The notes: generated by a model from the sequence alone, not told the origin. A stretch of 64,000 nt of DNA from Panopea generosa (GCA_029582155.1 CM055898.1:24062839-24126838); one strand, 5' to 3'. Positions 21,405 to 34,950 are shown, numbered from the stretch's first letter. A program made the numbers and translations.

Positions 21405-22335
21405 TTTACTTTTTGCTTCAAAAACTGACATTTTACTAAAATATTGTTAAAGTAAAAGTTGATTTTCAATGGTTTGACATCTGAAACAATGTCAGTTGCA
21501 CATTAGTTTGGTATTTTATAAAAATAACACATTTTATTTTTTAACCAATTTGTCGCATGTGTAACACTTTTTGTATGAACATAACGTTACCATATTTATT
21601 TCGTCTGATACTTTTTAGGAGAAAGGTTAGTTAAAGTTTATGAACTTCTTTTATATGATAAAGTTTCACTGGCAACTAAAAAGTATTGAATAAATTACTC
21701 TTAAAAACAAAAAAAAATATTAAAAATATGTTTGATAACTACTAAAAAACAGAATTTAAGGCCATTTCAACCAAATCAGTGATACCGGTATTTAAAAGTG
21801 TATTGTTATTGACTGATGTCTTTTTAAATGTTGCCTACCGATAGTTGTATCACAAGTGTAACACTTTTTCAATGTATATACATGTTTGTTTCAATTTTAT
21901 GATAAAGTGTTTCCTCTTCATCTGAATGAAATTTGATATAGTTAAACACTTTTCTGTTGGCCTGAGTAACTTTAAAGCAGACCATTTTTTTCTGTTTACA
22001 ACTTGTTTCTGCCAGTTTTAAGTTTAACTTAGCGATGTAATAAGATCGAAGGTGTGGCCTCAAAAATGGCAAAAATTAGTAAAAATTAATATTTAATAAA
22101 TTAAGTCATTGAACATATTTCATATGTATATAAATATATGTTTGATCAAAAGTACCAAATAAAAATGTTGTCTTTCATTTTAACTCATTGTATGAGAAAT
22201 TTTAAGATATTTGTCGTACAAAATAAAAATAAAGTTGTTATAAAATATTTATTTAAGTTTGTTTTTCAAGTGATTTTCAAGTTTTTGATATATTTGTAAA
22301 CTACAGTATATGTACTTCTTTATGACATGAAAGCA
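21405..22335. other. No gene recognised
   Basis: AT-rich flank of the transposase fossil. It may include its 3' non-coding part. A near-repeat of cgcatgtgtaacactttttg (21555) and tcacaagtgtaacacttttt (21851) hints at a diverged direct repeat of roughly 290 bp spacing. Confidence 0.35.
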
Positions 22336-22339
22336 TTAT

Positions 22340-22460
22340 GACATTTCAAAGATCCCGGTTTAAATGCTCTTTTCTCGCAAAATCCCAGCTGAAATTTACA
22401 ATCCCACCGGGATCCCAGAAAATCCCGGTGGGAATCCCATGTACTTTTCTCTTGGGTAGA
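22340..22460. repeat. Second copy of the 'gggatcccgg' palindromic repeat
   Basis: Contains aagatcccggtttaaatgct, accgggatcccagaaaatcc and the end gtacttttctcttgggta, inverted relative to the 11136-11395 locus. Shorter and simpler than that locus. Confidence 0.55.
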
Positions 22461-22464
22461 AGTT

Positions 22465-24030
22465 GGACAATGTAGAATGAGATACAGTCGCCTTCCATTG
22501 GCGATAACTCTCTTACACATACATAGATCGGTTTTAAATACAAATTTACCTATCAGTGATTCTAACATGCAAATTGTCTTAAAATTTCTGATGATATTTG
22601 CCCATACGCCTGTGACAACCATACATGCTCAGCAAATTTCATCATCCTTAAACATTAAAATAAAATGCCTTGTCATGGGTCAGAGTTGAACCCAGATCAC
22701 TTGTGCAACAATCCACAGCTCTGTCCACTGTACTATATCCAAGGAATATTTATTTGGTCGAAAGATTTAATTATGTTTATAAAACTATGTTCATATTGCA
22801 TTTTTAACAAATGATACCCAGACATTTCTGAACATTTACAGATGTAGCCGAGATGAGACAGGCTTAACTATTGATGTTATTATTTGGGTCGGGTCTAATT
22901 CAAATATAGGCGATAAGAGCAATTTTAAATGTGTTTTTTTGGAAGGCAAGCAAAGCTCTGACTTCCTTATCTGTTGTGTAGCCCTAGCAATCTGTTATAA
23001 AGGTAACGTATGGCAGGAATTGCCATATTCATCTGACCGATAAAGTAGTTCACAAGTTTCAAAACGCATTTGCCGTAGAAGTGGACGTATTATATAACAA
23101 AAGATTCAAAGTTTTTTTATTTATTGCAGATTTTTTTCTGTATAAAAATTCAAAGATACGATACGTGAAGCATACAATTTCCTTTTAAATGTGGAAGAAT
23201 ACACTTATCTCTCTGTGCTCTTAAAAAAAACGTGGCAATTTTCATTGATAACAATTTTTACGCATTTACTACTATGCATAGTGACATCATCTGGCAGTGG
23301 GGGGGGGGGAGGGGGGATATAATTTCTAACACCATTCAACTGTAATCACGTGTAATCATTGACAGGGTGAAATATTGACATGTTTTCGATATAATAAGTT
23401 ATAGTTTGAGTAAAAATAGATTGTTAGTGTAATTTCATTCACTATTGAATGTCCTCTTTGATTTTGATAGTAAAATAAAGAAATTAGGTTCAGGGCTATT
23501 TTTGTTGCTGTCAGAAAAAAACGCGCCAATCTGTCATCTTATGCAAGCAGTGTTTTGATGTTGATGTACAGATCCACCGCTCAAAGTAATTGATTTATAT
23601 ATACATTCATAATTTCATATATATATTTACCCTTATCATATACTGTTGTATTGCTACTCAATTTTTGTTGCTAATTAGTTTATCCAAACATATTTAACCG
23701 TTAATTAGGTCATCCGACCATTATGTTTGTTGTGTCTGTGTTGTATTTTTTAGATTGATTAAATCTAGGTCACGCAAAACCGTTTATAATTGATAATTTA
23801 TATTGTTGATTGAAAGCTTTATGAGAATCGAACATAACTAAAGTCGATATTCACGTAAATCTGTAAGTAGGTCATGTTTGTTTTGTTCTGGACAAAGAGT
23901 TCTGGATATTGTGTAGTATATTCTCGGACAATCAGGAACATTTTGTGCTGAATGTGTTTCGTTATCCATAAATCATTACTATTGAACTGGAGATATTAAA
24001 ATTGACTGGAGTTGTAGCACAAAATATATG
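22465..24030. other. No gene recognised; tRNA-like scrap and a G-run
   Basis: gtcagagttgaacccagatc at about 22678 resembles an inverted B box of an old SINE. A run of ten G followed by aggggggat at 23300-23320 could form a G-quadruplex. The rest is AT-rich. Confidence 0.35.
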
Positions 24031-24043
24031 ATTGCCAGACAAG

Positions 24044-24205
24044 ATGATTCATGGAAAAACAAAATCTGGAGTTGAAGTTAAAATATAATATATATCTGGA
24101 ACTGAATCGTTGAAATTCTTGCTTGAGGAGTTGGACAAGTTAAGAGTTCAGTTGACTCATTTGATCAATACTCTATCAAAAAGTCAAACTTCAGAATATG
24201 AAGGT
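24044..24205 (+). CDS. Possible coiled-coil-coding segment, broken
   Basis: ATG at 24044 (gacaagATGATTC) gives 14 codons and a TAA at 24086. The same frame then reads TESLKFLLEELDKLRVQLTH.., heptad-like with leucines, followed by a weak donor (GAAG|GTTTGT) near 24202. With no acceptor between the TAA and the helix, it would have to be a broken or chance frame. No family recognised. Confidence 0.18.
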
Positions 24206-25830
24206 TTGTTTGTCAAGCTTTTTATATAGGTTGTTCATGTTGATAATTTTTATGTGGTGATGTGGAAAGGATTCCTGGACCACCACGTTACTAGTTTACA
24301 AAATTGCCTGTAAATGGCAATTTTCACCAGGGTCATCGAATATTCAGTCAATTTTCACAGGGAAGACAGTGTGTACCATGTTGTTCAGCATTTTTTGCAA
24401 ATGCAAAATTAAAACCGTAGGATAAGTACTGTTGGAAAAGTATTGATATGGATTCTGTATTGTATGCAGGAGATTATTTATACAGATACACAATGAAATA
24501 TCAAACACTGCATTCTTTTCTAAATCCAAATAAATTGCCTTCTTATTTAACATAACGGAAATCTAACTAAGTTTTCCAATTTCCCAAACCTACATTTTCG
24601 AATTAACACAAGCAGGGAGCTTTCCCTCAGGCCTTTGAGGCCTTTGATTATACTAAAGCAATGGTATTTTGCACTAGATAAGAGCAAGATAGTCACAACT
24701 TATGTTAGATATTACAGTTATACAAGTTTCTTTATTGCACAACCATAATATAACTTACTGGTTAGGCCACTTTAATTGCTATTTGTTGAAACCAACAATT
24801 TTTTTTAAGTTATAATTGAAAAAATAGTGAAAATGTCATTTGTAATTTCACTATTTTTCAAATGACGTTATCAAAAATCATCTATAATTCAACCCAAAAA
24901 CATAAAATAAACTGCCGCAGCTGTTAATGCATGGGTATTTACATAGGAATATAGGAATTTATACACAAATGAAATGGTATGTTCTCTGACAGATTCAACT
25001 GGGCAGATATTGAACTGAACAAGAGTTAGGTTAATTACGTCCCTTTTGGTTGGAAGCTATTGACAACTTGATATTAAAGTTCTAATTATACTGACAACTT
25101 TCCAATTGCCAGTTTTAGTAAAATAAATAATAATAAAATTATGTCTGTTGCATTCATCAATACACAAGCTGTACAGGTGTAGCAGATCACTGTTGATGGA
25201 ATCAATGTTGCTCATATTGCAGTCTTGTTGAAAGTGGAACAATTGCAAACCTGAAATTCCCAAAACTGCAGTGGGATCCAAGAACACTAGGGTACCGATA
25301 TGACATGTTTGTGTGGTGCCAAACAATTGAACTGTGATAAAGTGTGAGCCGCGTGATAAACATTGTGGCTATAGTTCCAGATCTGGAATGATATGTCGTC
25401 TGTGGACCAGTTTTTAAATATAAAGCATAACTTATATTAAAATGATTGCATGCATTGTTTCTATTCTCTAATCATATTTTACTTTTGTATATATTGGTAA
25501 TTTGACTTTTGTTTTGAGACAAAAACATTCTTTGTCAGCCATCTTTAATGCGCTTTGCATCACCATTGACACATGATTCTACCCAGTAAGCCACCTTGGG
25601 ATAAGTTTAAATTAACAGCTCATGATTAGCATTTATCCATAAAGTGTGGTATTTAAAAGTATAAACAATATTGACTTTGTGAAAAACATGACAAATTATG
25701 TGTGATAAACAAGACAGACCGTTGTTTGTCAGCATAAATCAATTAAATAAGATATTATGACTATCATCAGGTGAGTCAATTATATAGTTGCAATTGATGC
25801 ACAAATTATATTTGGTAGCCATTATAACAA
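24206..25830. other. No gene recognised; one hairpin
   Basis: Inverted repeat tgaaaaaatagtgaaa / tttcactatttttca at 24818-24860 with a 12-nt loop. A 90-codon minus-strand frame at 25057-25326 has no recognisable motif. Confidence 0.35.
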
Positions 25831-25839
25831 GTTTCCAAA

Positions 25840-27175
25840 ATGAAGCTAAATGAACATGAATACAAAATGAAGTTAAATCAACAAGAACTCATCAAGAAGT
25901 TAAACATAAGCTCAACAAAAAGTTATATAAACAAGAACTGACAACATGGAGTTAAATTAACAAGAACTGACAGCATGGAGGTAAATTAACAGGAACAGAC
26001 AGCATGGAGGTAAATTAACAAGAACTGACAACATGGAGGTAAATTCACAAGAACTGACAGCATAGAGGTAAATTAACAAGAACTGATAACATGAAGCTAA
26101 ATTAACAAGAACTGACAATATGAAGTTAAATTAACAAGAACTGACAACATGGAGGTAAATTAACAAGAACTGACAGCATGGAGGTAAATTAACAAGAACT
26201 GACAGCATGGAGGTTAATAAACAAGAACTGACAGCATGGAGGTAAGTTAACAAGAGCTGACAACATGCAGGTAAATAAACAAGAACTGACAACATTGAGG
26301 TAAATTAACAAATATTGACAACATGAAGTTAAATAAACAAGAACTGACAACATGAACTGACAGCATGAAGTTAAATAAACAAGAACTTACAACATGAAGT
26401 TAAATAAACAAGAATTGACAACATGAATGTAAATTAACAATAACTAAGAGCATGAAGTTAAATTAACAAGAACTGACAACATGGAGTTAAATTAAGAAGA
26501 ACTGACGACATAAAGTTAAATTACCAAGAACTGACAACATGAAGGTGAATTAACAAAAACTGACAGCATGGAGGTAAATTGACAAGAGCAGACAACATGG
26601 AGTTTAATTAACAAGAAATGGCAACATGGATGTTAATTAACAAGAACTGACAACATAAAGTTAAATTACCAAGAACTGACAATATGGAGTTAAATTAACA
26701 AGAACTGACAACATGAAGTTAAATTACCAAGAACTGACAACATTGAGGTGAATTAACAAGAACTGACAGCATGGAGGTAAATAACCAAGAACTGACAACA
26801 TGGAGGTAAATTAACAAGAACTGACAACATTAATAAGAACTGACAGCATGGAGGTAAATTACCAAGAACTGACAACATGGAGGTAATTTAACAAGAACTG
26901 ATAACATAAAGTTAAATCAACAAGAACTGACAAATGAAGTTAAATTAACAAGAACCGACAACATGGAGTTAAATTAACAAGAACTGACAACATGGAGGTA
27001 AATAAACAAGAACTTACAACATAAAGTTCAATCAACAAGAACTGATAAATGAAGTTAAATTAACAAGAACTGACAACATGGAGGTACATTAACAAGAACT
27101 GACAACATGGAGTTAATGAAACAAGAACTGACAACATGAAGTTATATAAACTAGAATTTACAACATGAAGTAGTT
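25840..27175. repeat. Minisatellite, about 29 bp unit
   Basis: About 45 copies of taacaagaactgacaacatg followed by gaggtaaat or aagttaaat. Variants (gcatg, taacat, accaag) are interspersed rather than grouped. No coding signal. Confidence 0.9.
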
Positions 27176-27189
27176 GGGCAAGAGGCTGT

Positions 27190-29610
27190 TGTATTGTTTT
27201 TCAGAAATTATTTTTGATCAAGATGTGAAATGCAATTTAGAAACATAATATAGTAAGTTGTTTTGTTATAAATCTGACAAATCTAAAAGAAATGACCTGG
27301 AGGAATTTATACCACCCAATTAAAATTCAAGTCATAGATACTTATCCACATGTAGGAAACTGATCAGACATGCAAATCCATTTTTCTTTCAAGTTTTATT
27401 TTTCATTGTAATGTTTTAATGTCTGATTGCTGTTATTTTGTATCATTTCATTTGTATATTTCCATTAAAATTCTCAGCAATTCTCCAGACGTTTGCTTTT
27501 CAGCAGACAACATGTTCACTACATGCTTATTTTTGTTTATAAAACTTGTAGGGAGAAAATAGATGATGATCAGAAAGCAATTGTTTTGGCTGGAATATGA
27601 TATATTGAGCAGGAGATAGAAGTTTTACCTGTTATCAAAGATGATAGCTTTAGTGCAGAGACTGCTGTAATGCACTTATAACTTGCCTATTTACATAAGA
27701 ACCTCCCGGAGGTCTACTTGATTTCTCCATCTTCTCAAGAAGACTGCATATAAAAGTCAACACAGTACAATGATCCCGGTGTTTAAGATAGAGTCTGCAA
27801 TCCTACAAGGATTGTCTGAGAGGTTTCTCCATAAATATAGCAAAAGATGATTTTGGAAAATTCAGTAGCGTTTACATTCTTCTTTCAGTAGTCTTACAGC
27901 AGCCTTTTGATAAGATACGAGAGGAGTTTGTAAACATTATACCTTCATTATCTCTTGACATCGGATGGAGTTTACGAAAATGTTTAAACACATAAAATGA
28001 TGACTTGCACAAGTAAGTTGGACTGTATTGTTAGGTACCAGTATTTTATTGTCTACATCAGCAATGTTGTTGCTGTTGTTGTTAAAAAAAATATTTAAAG
28101 AGAATGAAACTTCTCAAGAAGCCCATATTAATGAAAATCCAATGTAAAGACATAACAACATAAGTTGTTTTGTAATAAACCAGACAAAACTAAAAGAACT
28201 GATTTGGAGGAATTTCCATCCAATTAAAGTTCTAGTGATAGATATTATAATCTAATGTAGAAAACAGATCAGACATGATTCTCTCAAGTTGAATGTCCCA
28301 TGTAATTCTCCAACATCTCATTGTATTTTGTATTATACAACCTTTAAATGGATTGTGAGTAATCCAAAACTTCTCATTTGTCTTTCAATAGCCCTTAAGC
28401 AATGTCTTTTGGTAAGATAAGAGAGGAGATAACTTAGAGACAAAACATCCAGCCATTGGACTTCTCCAATTTATTAGATGGAGCTGAAGTTCTTAAACTA
28501 AAATTAATGCACAAATTAAATGGACTGTATTTGTTGTGTGCTGGTGTGTGATTGTCTACAAAAACACCGTTCTTGTTGTTCAGAAAAAGTTAAATGCTGA
28601 AAAGTACTTCTTTATAAACTGATCATTTCCTTCAAACCAAACATGGTGGCTAAATTTAGAACATCCACGCATAATCTAATGATTAAACAAAAGTTGTTGT
28701 ACATGTATTGGATTAGAAGGAAATTTTACATTGTGTTCAATATGTTTTCAGAGAAATATTTTTGTAATTAAATCTGAATTTCAATTTTTATTGAGTGTAC
28801 AACGTATAAAATTTTTTAAGCGGGGCGGTTTTGTAATGGATAGAGTGTTGGCAGCTTTCGCCAAAGGTTGCGGGTCGATCACCTGATCCACCAGACGCCC
28901 CCCCCCCACCCACTTTCATATCTCCATCTTCTCAAGAAGACTGCATATAAAAGTCCACATAGTTAACAATCTGGGCATTTAAGATAAAGACTGCAATCCT
29001 GCAAGAATTGTCTGAGAGGTTTCCCAACAAATATAGCAGTTTAAAAAAGATGATTGGGGAAAATTCAGTAGCATTTACATTCTTCTTTCATTAGTCTGTC
29101 AGCAGCCTTTTGATAAGATAGGAGTTTATATATTCATAAGTGTGCAAACTTGTTAGTACAGAATTTGAAGTTACGAAAATAAACAGCAGTAAATTCATTA
29201 AGTGTTTTGCTTATTTCATTTTACAAAATTTCGTAAGCCTTGAAAATAATTTTGTTTTTTTGAATTTGCAAAAATACTACACCAATGACATGTTCTCAGG
29301 TGTAACATTTTGCTCGTACGAAAATCTCAAGACTTACAAAGTTAGTGAAACGGGCTTCTGATGCCTTCATTTACGATCTGCAATATGATGGACGGAGCTG
29401 ATGGAAATGTGTGAAAACTTAGAAATGATGACTTGCCGAGTTAATGATACCTCTCCTGTATGTTATGGTCTACAGCAACATGTTGATGCTGTTTGTCAGA
29501 TAAAAAATAATTAAATGAGCGTTAAACCAGGGAAGCTTGTAAATTAAAATCCAATTAACAAAGACATAACTTTGTACGTTATTCTGTTTTAAATCTAAAA
29601 GAAACGCCCA
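27190..29610 (+). repeat. Degenerate tandem triplication, units 0.5-1.1 kb
   Basis: Three copies of an ordered set of blocks. Block 1 (taagttgttttgttataaat) is at 27255, 28160 and, diverged, 29575. Block 2 (tctccatcttctcaagaaga) is at 27724 and 28921. Block 3 (cagcagccttttgataagat) is at 27900 and 29102, with a shorter version at 28400. Block 4 (gatggagtttac / gatggagctgaag / gacggagctgatgg) is at about 27964, 28494 and 29391. Unit 3 has extra sequence at 28800-28910 (tRNA-like) and 29125-29370. No coding exon is evident. Confidence 0.6.
28805..28905 (+). repeat. tRNA-like SINE head
   Basis: An A-box-like gttttgtaatggatagagtg and a B-box-like ggttgcgggtcgatcacctg lie inside the third triplication unit, followed by a C-run. 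It looks like a SINE insertion after the duplication. Confidence 0.45.
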
Positions 29611-29619
29611 GGATCATTA

Positions 29620-29785
29620 CTGTGCATGGTTATGCGAGTTGTGTGTTTAAACAAGACACCTAATATGCATATGCTTGTAGTTCTGGTTTTACCCAGGAAG
29701 ACTTCGAGTATGATTTGCCTAAGTTGTAAGAAATTGTTTCACAATCAATGTAAAATAAATAAGTTTAAAAATTAAATTTATTAGG
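29620..29785 (+). repeat. SINE family F, 3' part
   Basis: tagttctggttttacccagg, aagacttcgagtatgatttg and attgtttcacaatcaatgta with an AAATAA end match the 3' body of the copies at 44.6 and 45.9 kb. The head is degraded. Confidence 0.6.
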
Positions 29786-29789
29786 CGAT

Positions 29790-30350
29790 CTGAAACATGA
29801 GTGCCGTAAGTAGAAGATAAACGATACAAATGGATATCAATCTTTATAAAACGAATAATATCTCTTTTTTTTTCTCTTTTTTTATTTATGCTTTTATTTT
29901 CCCGTCATTAAGTGTGTTATAAGTCGGGGTCATCCCATCGCACACTGTTCAATGTTAACATATATTTAAGCTTTTCTAGTCTTCACTCTTTCTCACTTAT
30001 ATTAAGTATTATCATACTTGGATAAGTGTATAAACACGGATTCTTAATAAGTTCAGGGTAAAATGATATTTTCTAATTGCTTCCAGAAAACAATTTTTTT
30101 TTAAAAATAAGAAAAATTGAAAAAATGAAAAATATCTTGTCATTTACGCTGATCAGGACCGACAGTCTTCCATCTTGCTAATGTTTCTAAGACCAGAAAA
30201 TAAATGGGAATTTGATTTATTTGGAGGTGAAAGAAATTCACTTTGGTCCAAAAAGTATACCATTCTTGGTCAGACTGCCTGGACAGTAAACTTGCTTCTT
30301 GACTGAAACACCATGTTATTTCCAGAATTCAGTGCAACAATTTCTACATA
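29790..30350. other. No gene recognised
   Basis: AT-rich, nothing supported. Confidence 0.4.
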
Positions 30351-30356
30351 TAAACA

Positions 30357-30612
30357 TTTTTTTTTTTAAATGGGGTTTAATGCCATTTTCAACACATTTC
30401 AGATAATATATAGCATATCCAGTTTAACTGGTGGAGGAAGACCTCAGACTGAGTAGAACCACCATCCTTCCGCATATAACTGGAAACTTTCTCACATAAA
30501 GTTTTTCGAGCATGCGGGACTCAAACCTATGACCTTAGCAGTGAGAGGTAAGTGATCTTGAGATGATGCCTTAGACAACTCGAACACGGAGGACCCTATA
30601 TAGAGCAGTGTT
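30357..30612 (-). repeat. SINE family C, near full length
   Basis: Reverse-oriented copy: an oligo-T start, atggggtttaatgccatttt, ctcagactgagtagaaccac, then the inverted B box gggactcaaacctatgacct and the A-box region. Collinear with 4416-4662. Confidence 0.75.
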
Positions 30613-31495
30613 ACATTTAACCATCAATCATTTTGTTAAATGTAATTGATACTTTTTGTTAATTAATCGTGACTTTATGTAGAATGAATAATAAAAGATG
30701 GATCGGATCTTAAATCATATCTCTCTTTTAAATACCAAAATCACGTAACCAGTTTTCCATTATCTGCATGCAACAAGTTTTCTAAACAAAAAAATCTATA
30801 CGCATTTTGTGGTTTTGAGTGCAGTTGACACTAGAAACTTTCGTAGATTCAGATATGTATTAATAATTCAGGACTACCAGTAGAATGAAGCAAGTTGTAG
30901 TATGTGCTAGTCATTTGAATCTATTATTTGTTGTATATGGGAAAAGTTGCGGACCAGTGTGTAGCAGAAGATAGTAAAACATTTATTTCTATAGTTGTTA
31001 TTATAAATAATATATTTTTATGCTAAATGTGATTTTATATTGTGGTGTTTTTAAAAGTTGTGAAAAGGAACAAAACTGATCAGTAATGCTTAAATAATAA
31101 ATAAGTACTTGTAACATTACCATATCCTTAAATGGCATTCATTTAGATTTTGTTATATCAGTAGTTCTAACTGATAAATTTTGAATTATACTTTTTGCTT
31201 TATTTAGCAGTAATTGTTGTGTTGCAATTACAAGGAGCAATTCCATATTCTTATTTGGAAGTCTTTGGAGTGTGCTAATATACTGGAAAAAATGTCATAT
31301 TCCTTATTTGCAATCATTTGATGTTCATAAACTGGAAGCAGTTTTTTATTTTTTTTATTTTGGCATTCTTTGGATTATTTTATTGGAAGTGCTGAACAGT
31401 AAATTTTGGATATACCTAATACTCAATTTACAGGTATTTATTTATTTATTTATTTTGTTTAATGTGGTGTAATTGATACATAGATATTATTGAAT
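30613..31495. other. No gene recognised; TTTA microsatellite
   Basis: (TTTA)n at about 31436-31456. A frame at 31272-31472 is hydrophobic and AT-driven, without support. Confidence 0.35.
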
Positions 31496-31499
31496 CAAG

Positions 31500-31690
31500 T
31501 TGTATTGGTTGGGGAAGACCTCGTAATGAATCTGAGTAGAACCACTCCTCTCCTAATCTGTAAATTAAGATTTCTCACATAAATATTTTTGACAAGCCGA
31601 GCTAAAACCCAGAACCTTGATGGTACATGACAGGCAAGTTATATGAAGAAAAGGCCTTAGACCGCTTGGCCACAAAGGAGCCCCCAAACG
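31500..31690 (-). repeat. SINE family C, diverged
   Basis: ggggaagacctcgtaatgaa, tctgagtagaaccactcctc, and a head region ending gaccgcttggccacaaagga, the inverted A-box area. The 3' tail is lost. Confidence 0.55.
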
Positions 31691-31944
31691 GTGATAATAA
31701 AATAGGTCAATAAAATGTAGTTAGTACTGATGTTTAGTGACCATTTATCACACAGAAAATGCCTTCCTGTTTATGAGGATATATTATTATCGAGTTAAGA
31801 TTCACTGATGCAGGCCTTTAATGAATTCATAATTTTTTATTATTTATATATTCTCAGTATATTTCTAGTACATGAAGTTTTCTACAAAGAAAACATTCAT
31901 ATACCAACATGACTGATCAATTTTTACCATTTTCACTCATCAAA

Positions 31945-32155
31945 TCGATCAAGCAGGGAGGTTACTGATTTCATTGAGTAGAGTGTTAACCCCTCATGCC
32001 ACAGGTTGCTGGTTTGATACAAGACTCAACATGATAACCAACCCCCACCAAAAAAAACCCAACAAACAACACTCAGCTTAGTAACAGACTTGAGAGTAAT
32101 TCATGTAAGCTGTGAGCTTAATTATCAATCAAGCTAATATAAATTGGCAAAAACT
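31945..32155 (+). repeat. Old tRNA-derived SINE
   Basis: A-box-like ttcattgagtagagtgttaa and B-box-like caggttgctggtttgataca at tRNA-like spacing, followed by diverged body sequence. Confidence 0.4.
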
Positions 32156-32159
32156 AAAT

Positions 32160-33115
32160 CTATCACTGCATAAACCCATATGGTAATAATTGTCTACATA
32201 GTGCTTATAATTGAAACTTCTTATTAAAAAATATTAACATTTTATTTTATTAAACTAGTTCTAGATATGAATAAAAAAAAAGCCCGGATATTATCTGAGT
32301 TTTTTTACTGTCTGAAAGACTGATAATGCTGTATTTATATAAACTGCCGTGATGTTTTTTCTCTAACAAACTAGTGATAGAAATACAGCATGATAGATCG
32401 ATAAATTTTTAACATCATATGTAAATTCAACAGAGATCTTTTAGCCAGAAGTGAATATTCTGCATTTGCTAGTAGCAGATCACCATCAAAGTCAAAATTC
32501 ACGAAAATTCAATCTTTGGTTAAGAACTGCGACCTGTCCATCAGTTTAAATACAGTTGGCAACAGTGTATTGTAAAAAAACACGAAGCATTCTAAATGTG
32601 TGTAATCTGTACTGATTGAGAATTAATTTTTATGTTTTTTAGCTCAGCATTGTAGACAAGTACCGAAGAATGTTTTATCCAATTTGATTTCAAAAATTAT
32701 TTTCACATTATTTTAAAATTAATGCACTGGTGCATTATAAAAGTGATAGTGCACTTGTGCAAGTCAAGAAAATACTACACTAAAAGACTATGTTAGTGCA
32801 AATGTTGAAAAAAAATGCAAAGTTTATTTTCACTACAACAACTACACGTTCTATTGCAGTATAAGTCTACTATAGACCTGATGATCTATATGACAGAATC
32901 TTGAAAATGAGTGCCAGTGTTATATCTAAAACAGTCACAAAAATATTTTACTTTAGTTGAAGAAAAGGAATATAACAAAAGTCAAATTAGCCAGTCACAC
33001 CAAATTTTAAAAAATGGTTTTAAAAAAAAAAAAAAAGACAAAAATTTCCATTCTTCTTATTCTATCTCGAGAGACATGTTTGTAATAGTGTTCAGTCCTT
33101 AATTCTTCTTTATTG
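32160..33115. other. No gene recognised
   Basis: AT-rich, with a 14-A run at about 33021. May include the upstream part of the LINE fragment but no motif is readable. Confidence 0.35.
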
Positions 33116-33124
33116 TATGGAAGA

Positions 33125-33525
33125 CAATCAGGGTTCAGATCTGATCATTCATACGAAACAGCATTAATTTAACAGTGACGGTAGATGACAGCTATTGATC
33201 AAAACAGAATATCTGGAACCATATTTCTTGACCTATATAAAGAATTTGGTCTGGTTGATCATAGTTTACTGCTTGAAAAACTAAATAAATACCATTTCCA
33301 TAAAGAAGTACAAAATTGGTTTAAATCCTATTTATGTACAAACACTAACAAAAAGTTTCAATATCTGATACACTTAGACTCAGTAGCATGTGGTGTACCT
33401 CAAGGATCTGTTTTAGGCCCACTTCTTTTTATTATCTTTATCAGAACAGGACATTTTCTTTATTCAGGAAAACACAGATTACAAAATATACACATGTACA
33501 TATTTTGCAATAACAATTAAAGTGT
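33125..33525 (+). pseudogene. LINE reverse transcriptase fragment (Jockey/CR1/L2-like)
   Basis: One frame reads QSGFRSDHSYETALI, stops, then TIFLDLYKEFGLVDHSLLLE (consensus FLDLSKAFDTVDHxxLLxKL), WFKSYL and GVPQGSVLGPLLFIIFI, the RT block 4 signature. Order and spacing match non-LTR retrotransposon RT of the Jockey/CR1/L2 type. The catalytic D of the KAFD motif is replaced (KEFG), stops precede the frame and the YADD block is unreadable, so this is a short dead fragment. Confidence 0.75.
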
Positions 33526-33529
33526 ACAA

Positions 33530-34950
33530 ATAAACAGTTTATAAGAATTACATGAGTGTTATCAATGTTGACATTTTTACTAATTGAGGGGAGGTTGGTA
33601 ATTGTGTCATATAAATTAAAAATATTTTCATAGACGTTATATTATTTAAGTCTTCTGTTACAAATATAAGATACAATTGTTATTTTATGATGTTGACTTT
33701 TAGGAAATGAATACTGATGTAAAAGAACTATTTAGTAAATTTTGGTCAGTCACTATAAAAAATATTTACATAGATCTGTTGACCCTCAAGTAGGGCATTA
33801 AAACAACACGTGGGCGGGCATGGAAATAACTACTCCTTTAACAGGATTTCATTCATGAAATATTGCTTGAAAAAGTAGTGGATTCCTTGTGATGGTTGGG
33901 ATTTATTTACGCTTGTTGGGTCTTGGATTAATGAAAATTACTAGCGATAAGTACTTATATTATAGAAAGCATAATTCTTAAAAACATACTTTAAATGAAA
34001 TGATATATGTATGATTGTAATAGTACCGGTATGTGTGTATTATATAAAAACTTATGTCAGTGCTGTAAATTATACATGCAAAATTTTGTAAATGTTTGAT
34101 GTTATATCAGACATATTGCAAAACTCTTATATACTTTGGATCCAAAATCTTGAATTCCCCTCCAAAAGTACTTCATTGGTTCAAGAATTTTAGAGATATT
34201 ATTTAACATTTAAATATAACAGTCCCCTGTTGTCACAACAAAGTTAATTTTTCAAAACATTAAACTGAATGTTTCCTCATTGCAATATTTATTATTGATA
34301 TAATTAAACAAACATTATCCATTGTTAATCAAAATGTGCATTATTAATTGATATTTCTACAAAAATGATTCACTATTTTGTTTATGTTTGTGAATTGTAT
34401 TGATTCTGTTGAATAACTTGTTGTTTATATTTTGTCATTACTCACTGTTGTTAATGTGTATAATGGAGGGCCACAGGGAAGATTGGAGATTGTTCCAACT
34501 CTTTAAATGAAGACTCAAAGTGCGATTTCAAAAATTGTTTATAATTTAGTTATCCCATAACAATAAAAACGAAGCAAAGAAAATTAATTTTCTTCTAATT
34601 CTTATTTTAATCAGTTTACAAGGAAAAATATTTTATTTTGGAATCTTGTAATATTTTCATAGGGATAGGCACCATAATCCCCTTGTCAAAAAAGCTACGT
34701 AAAACATACTTTTAACAAATCTTAATTATTCAAGCTAGTATGATTCTCTATAAAATAATACAAAAATACCATTTTAAAAATAAAATCGCTGTTGCTTTAG
34801 CATTTTTGTATTAATTTCAGTTTAAATAAACAGTATAATCAAATTGAAAATGAAATTAAGCCTTTTATATCAATCAGCAATCGCTTTGGCACTTCATTGT
34901 TCTGCAGCATGCAAGTTTTATCTTCATCAGCTGTGGGAATTAACAATTAT
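33530..34950. other. No gene recognised
   Basis: AT-rich DNA between the LINE scrap and the mariner. Nothing supported. Confidence 0.4.

Noticed and set aside
23300-23320. G-run as a telomeric or origin element
   Set aside because: Plain homopolymeric G tract without a repeated motif; only quadruplex potential can be claimed.
29140-29361. 73-codon frame in the third triplication unit
   Set aside because: No acceptor or donor, AT-driven residues, and absent from the other two units.
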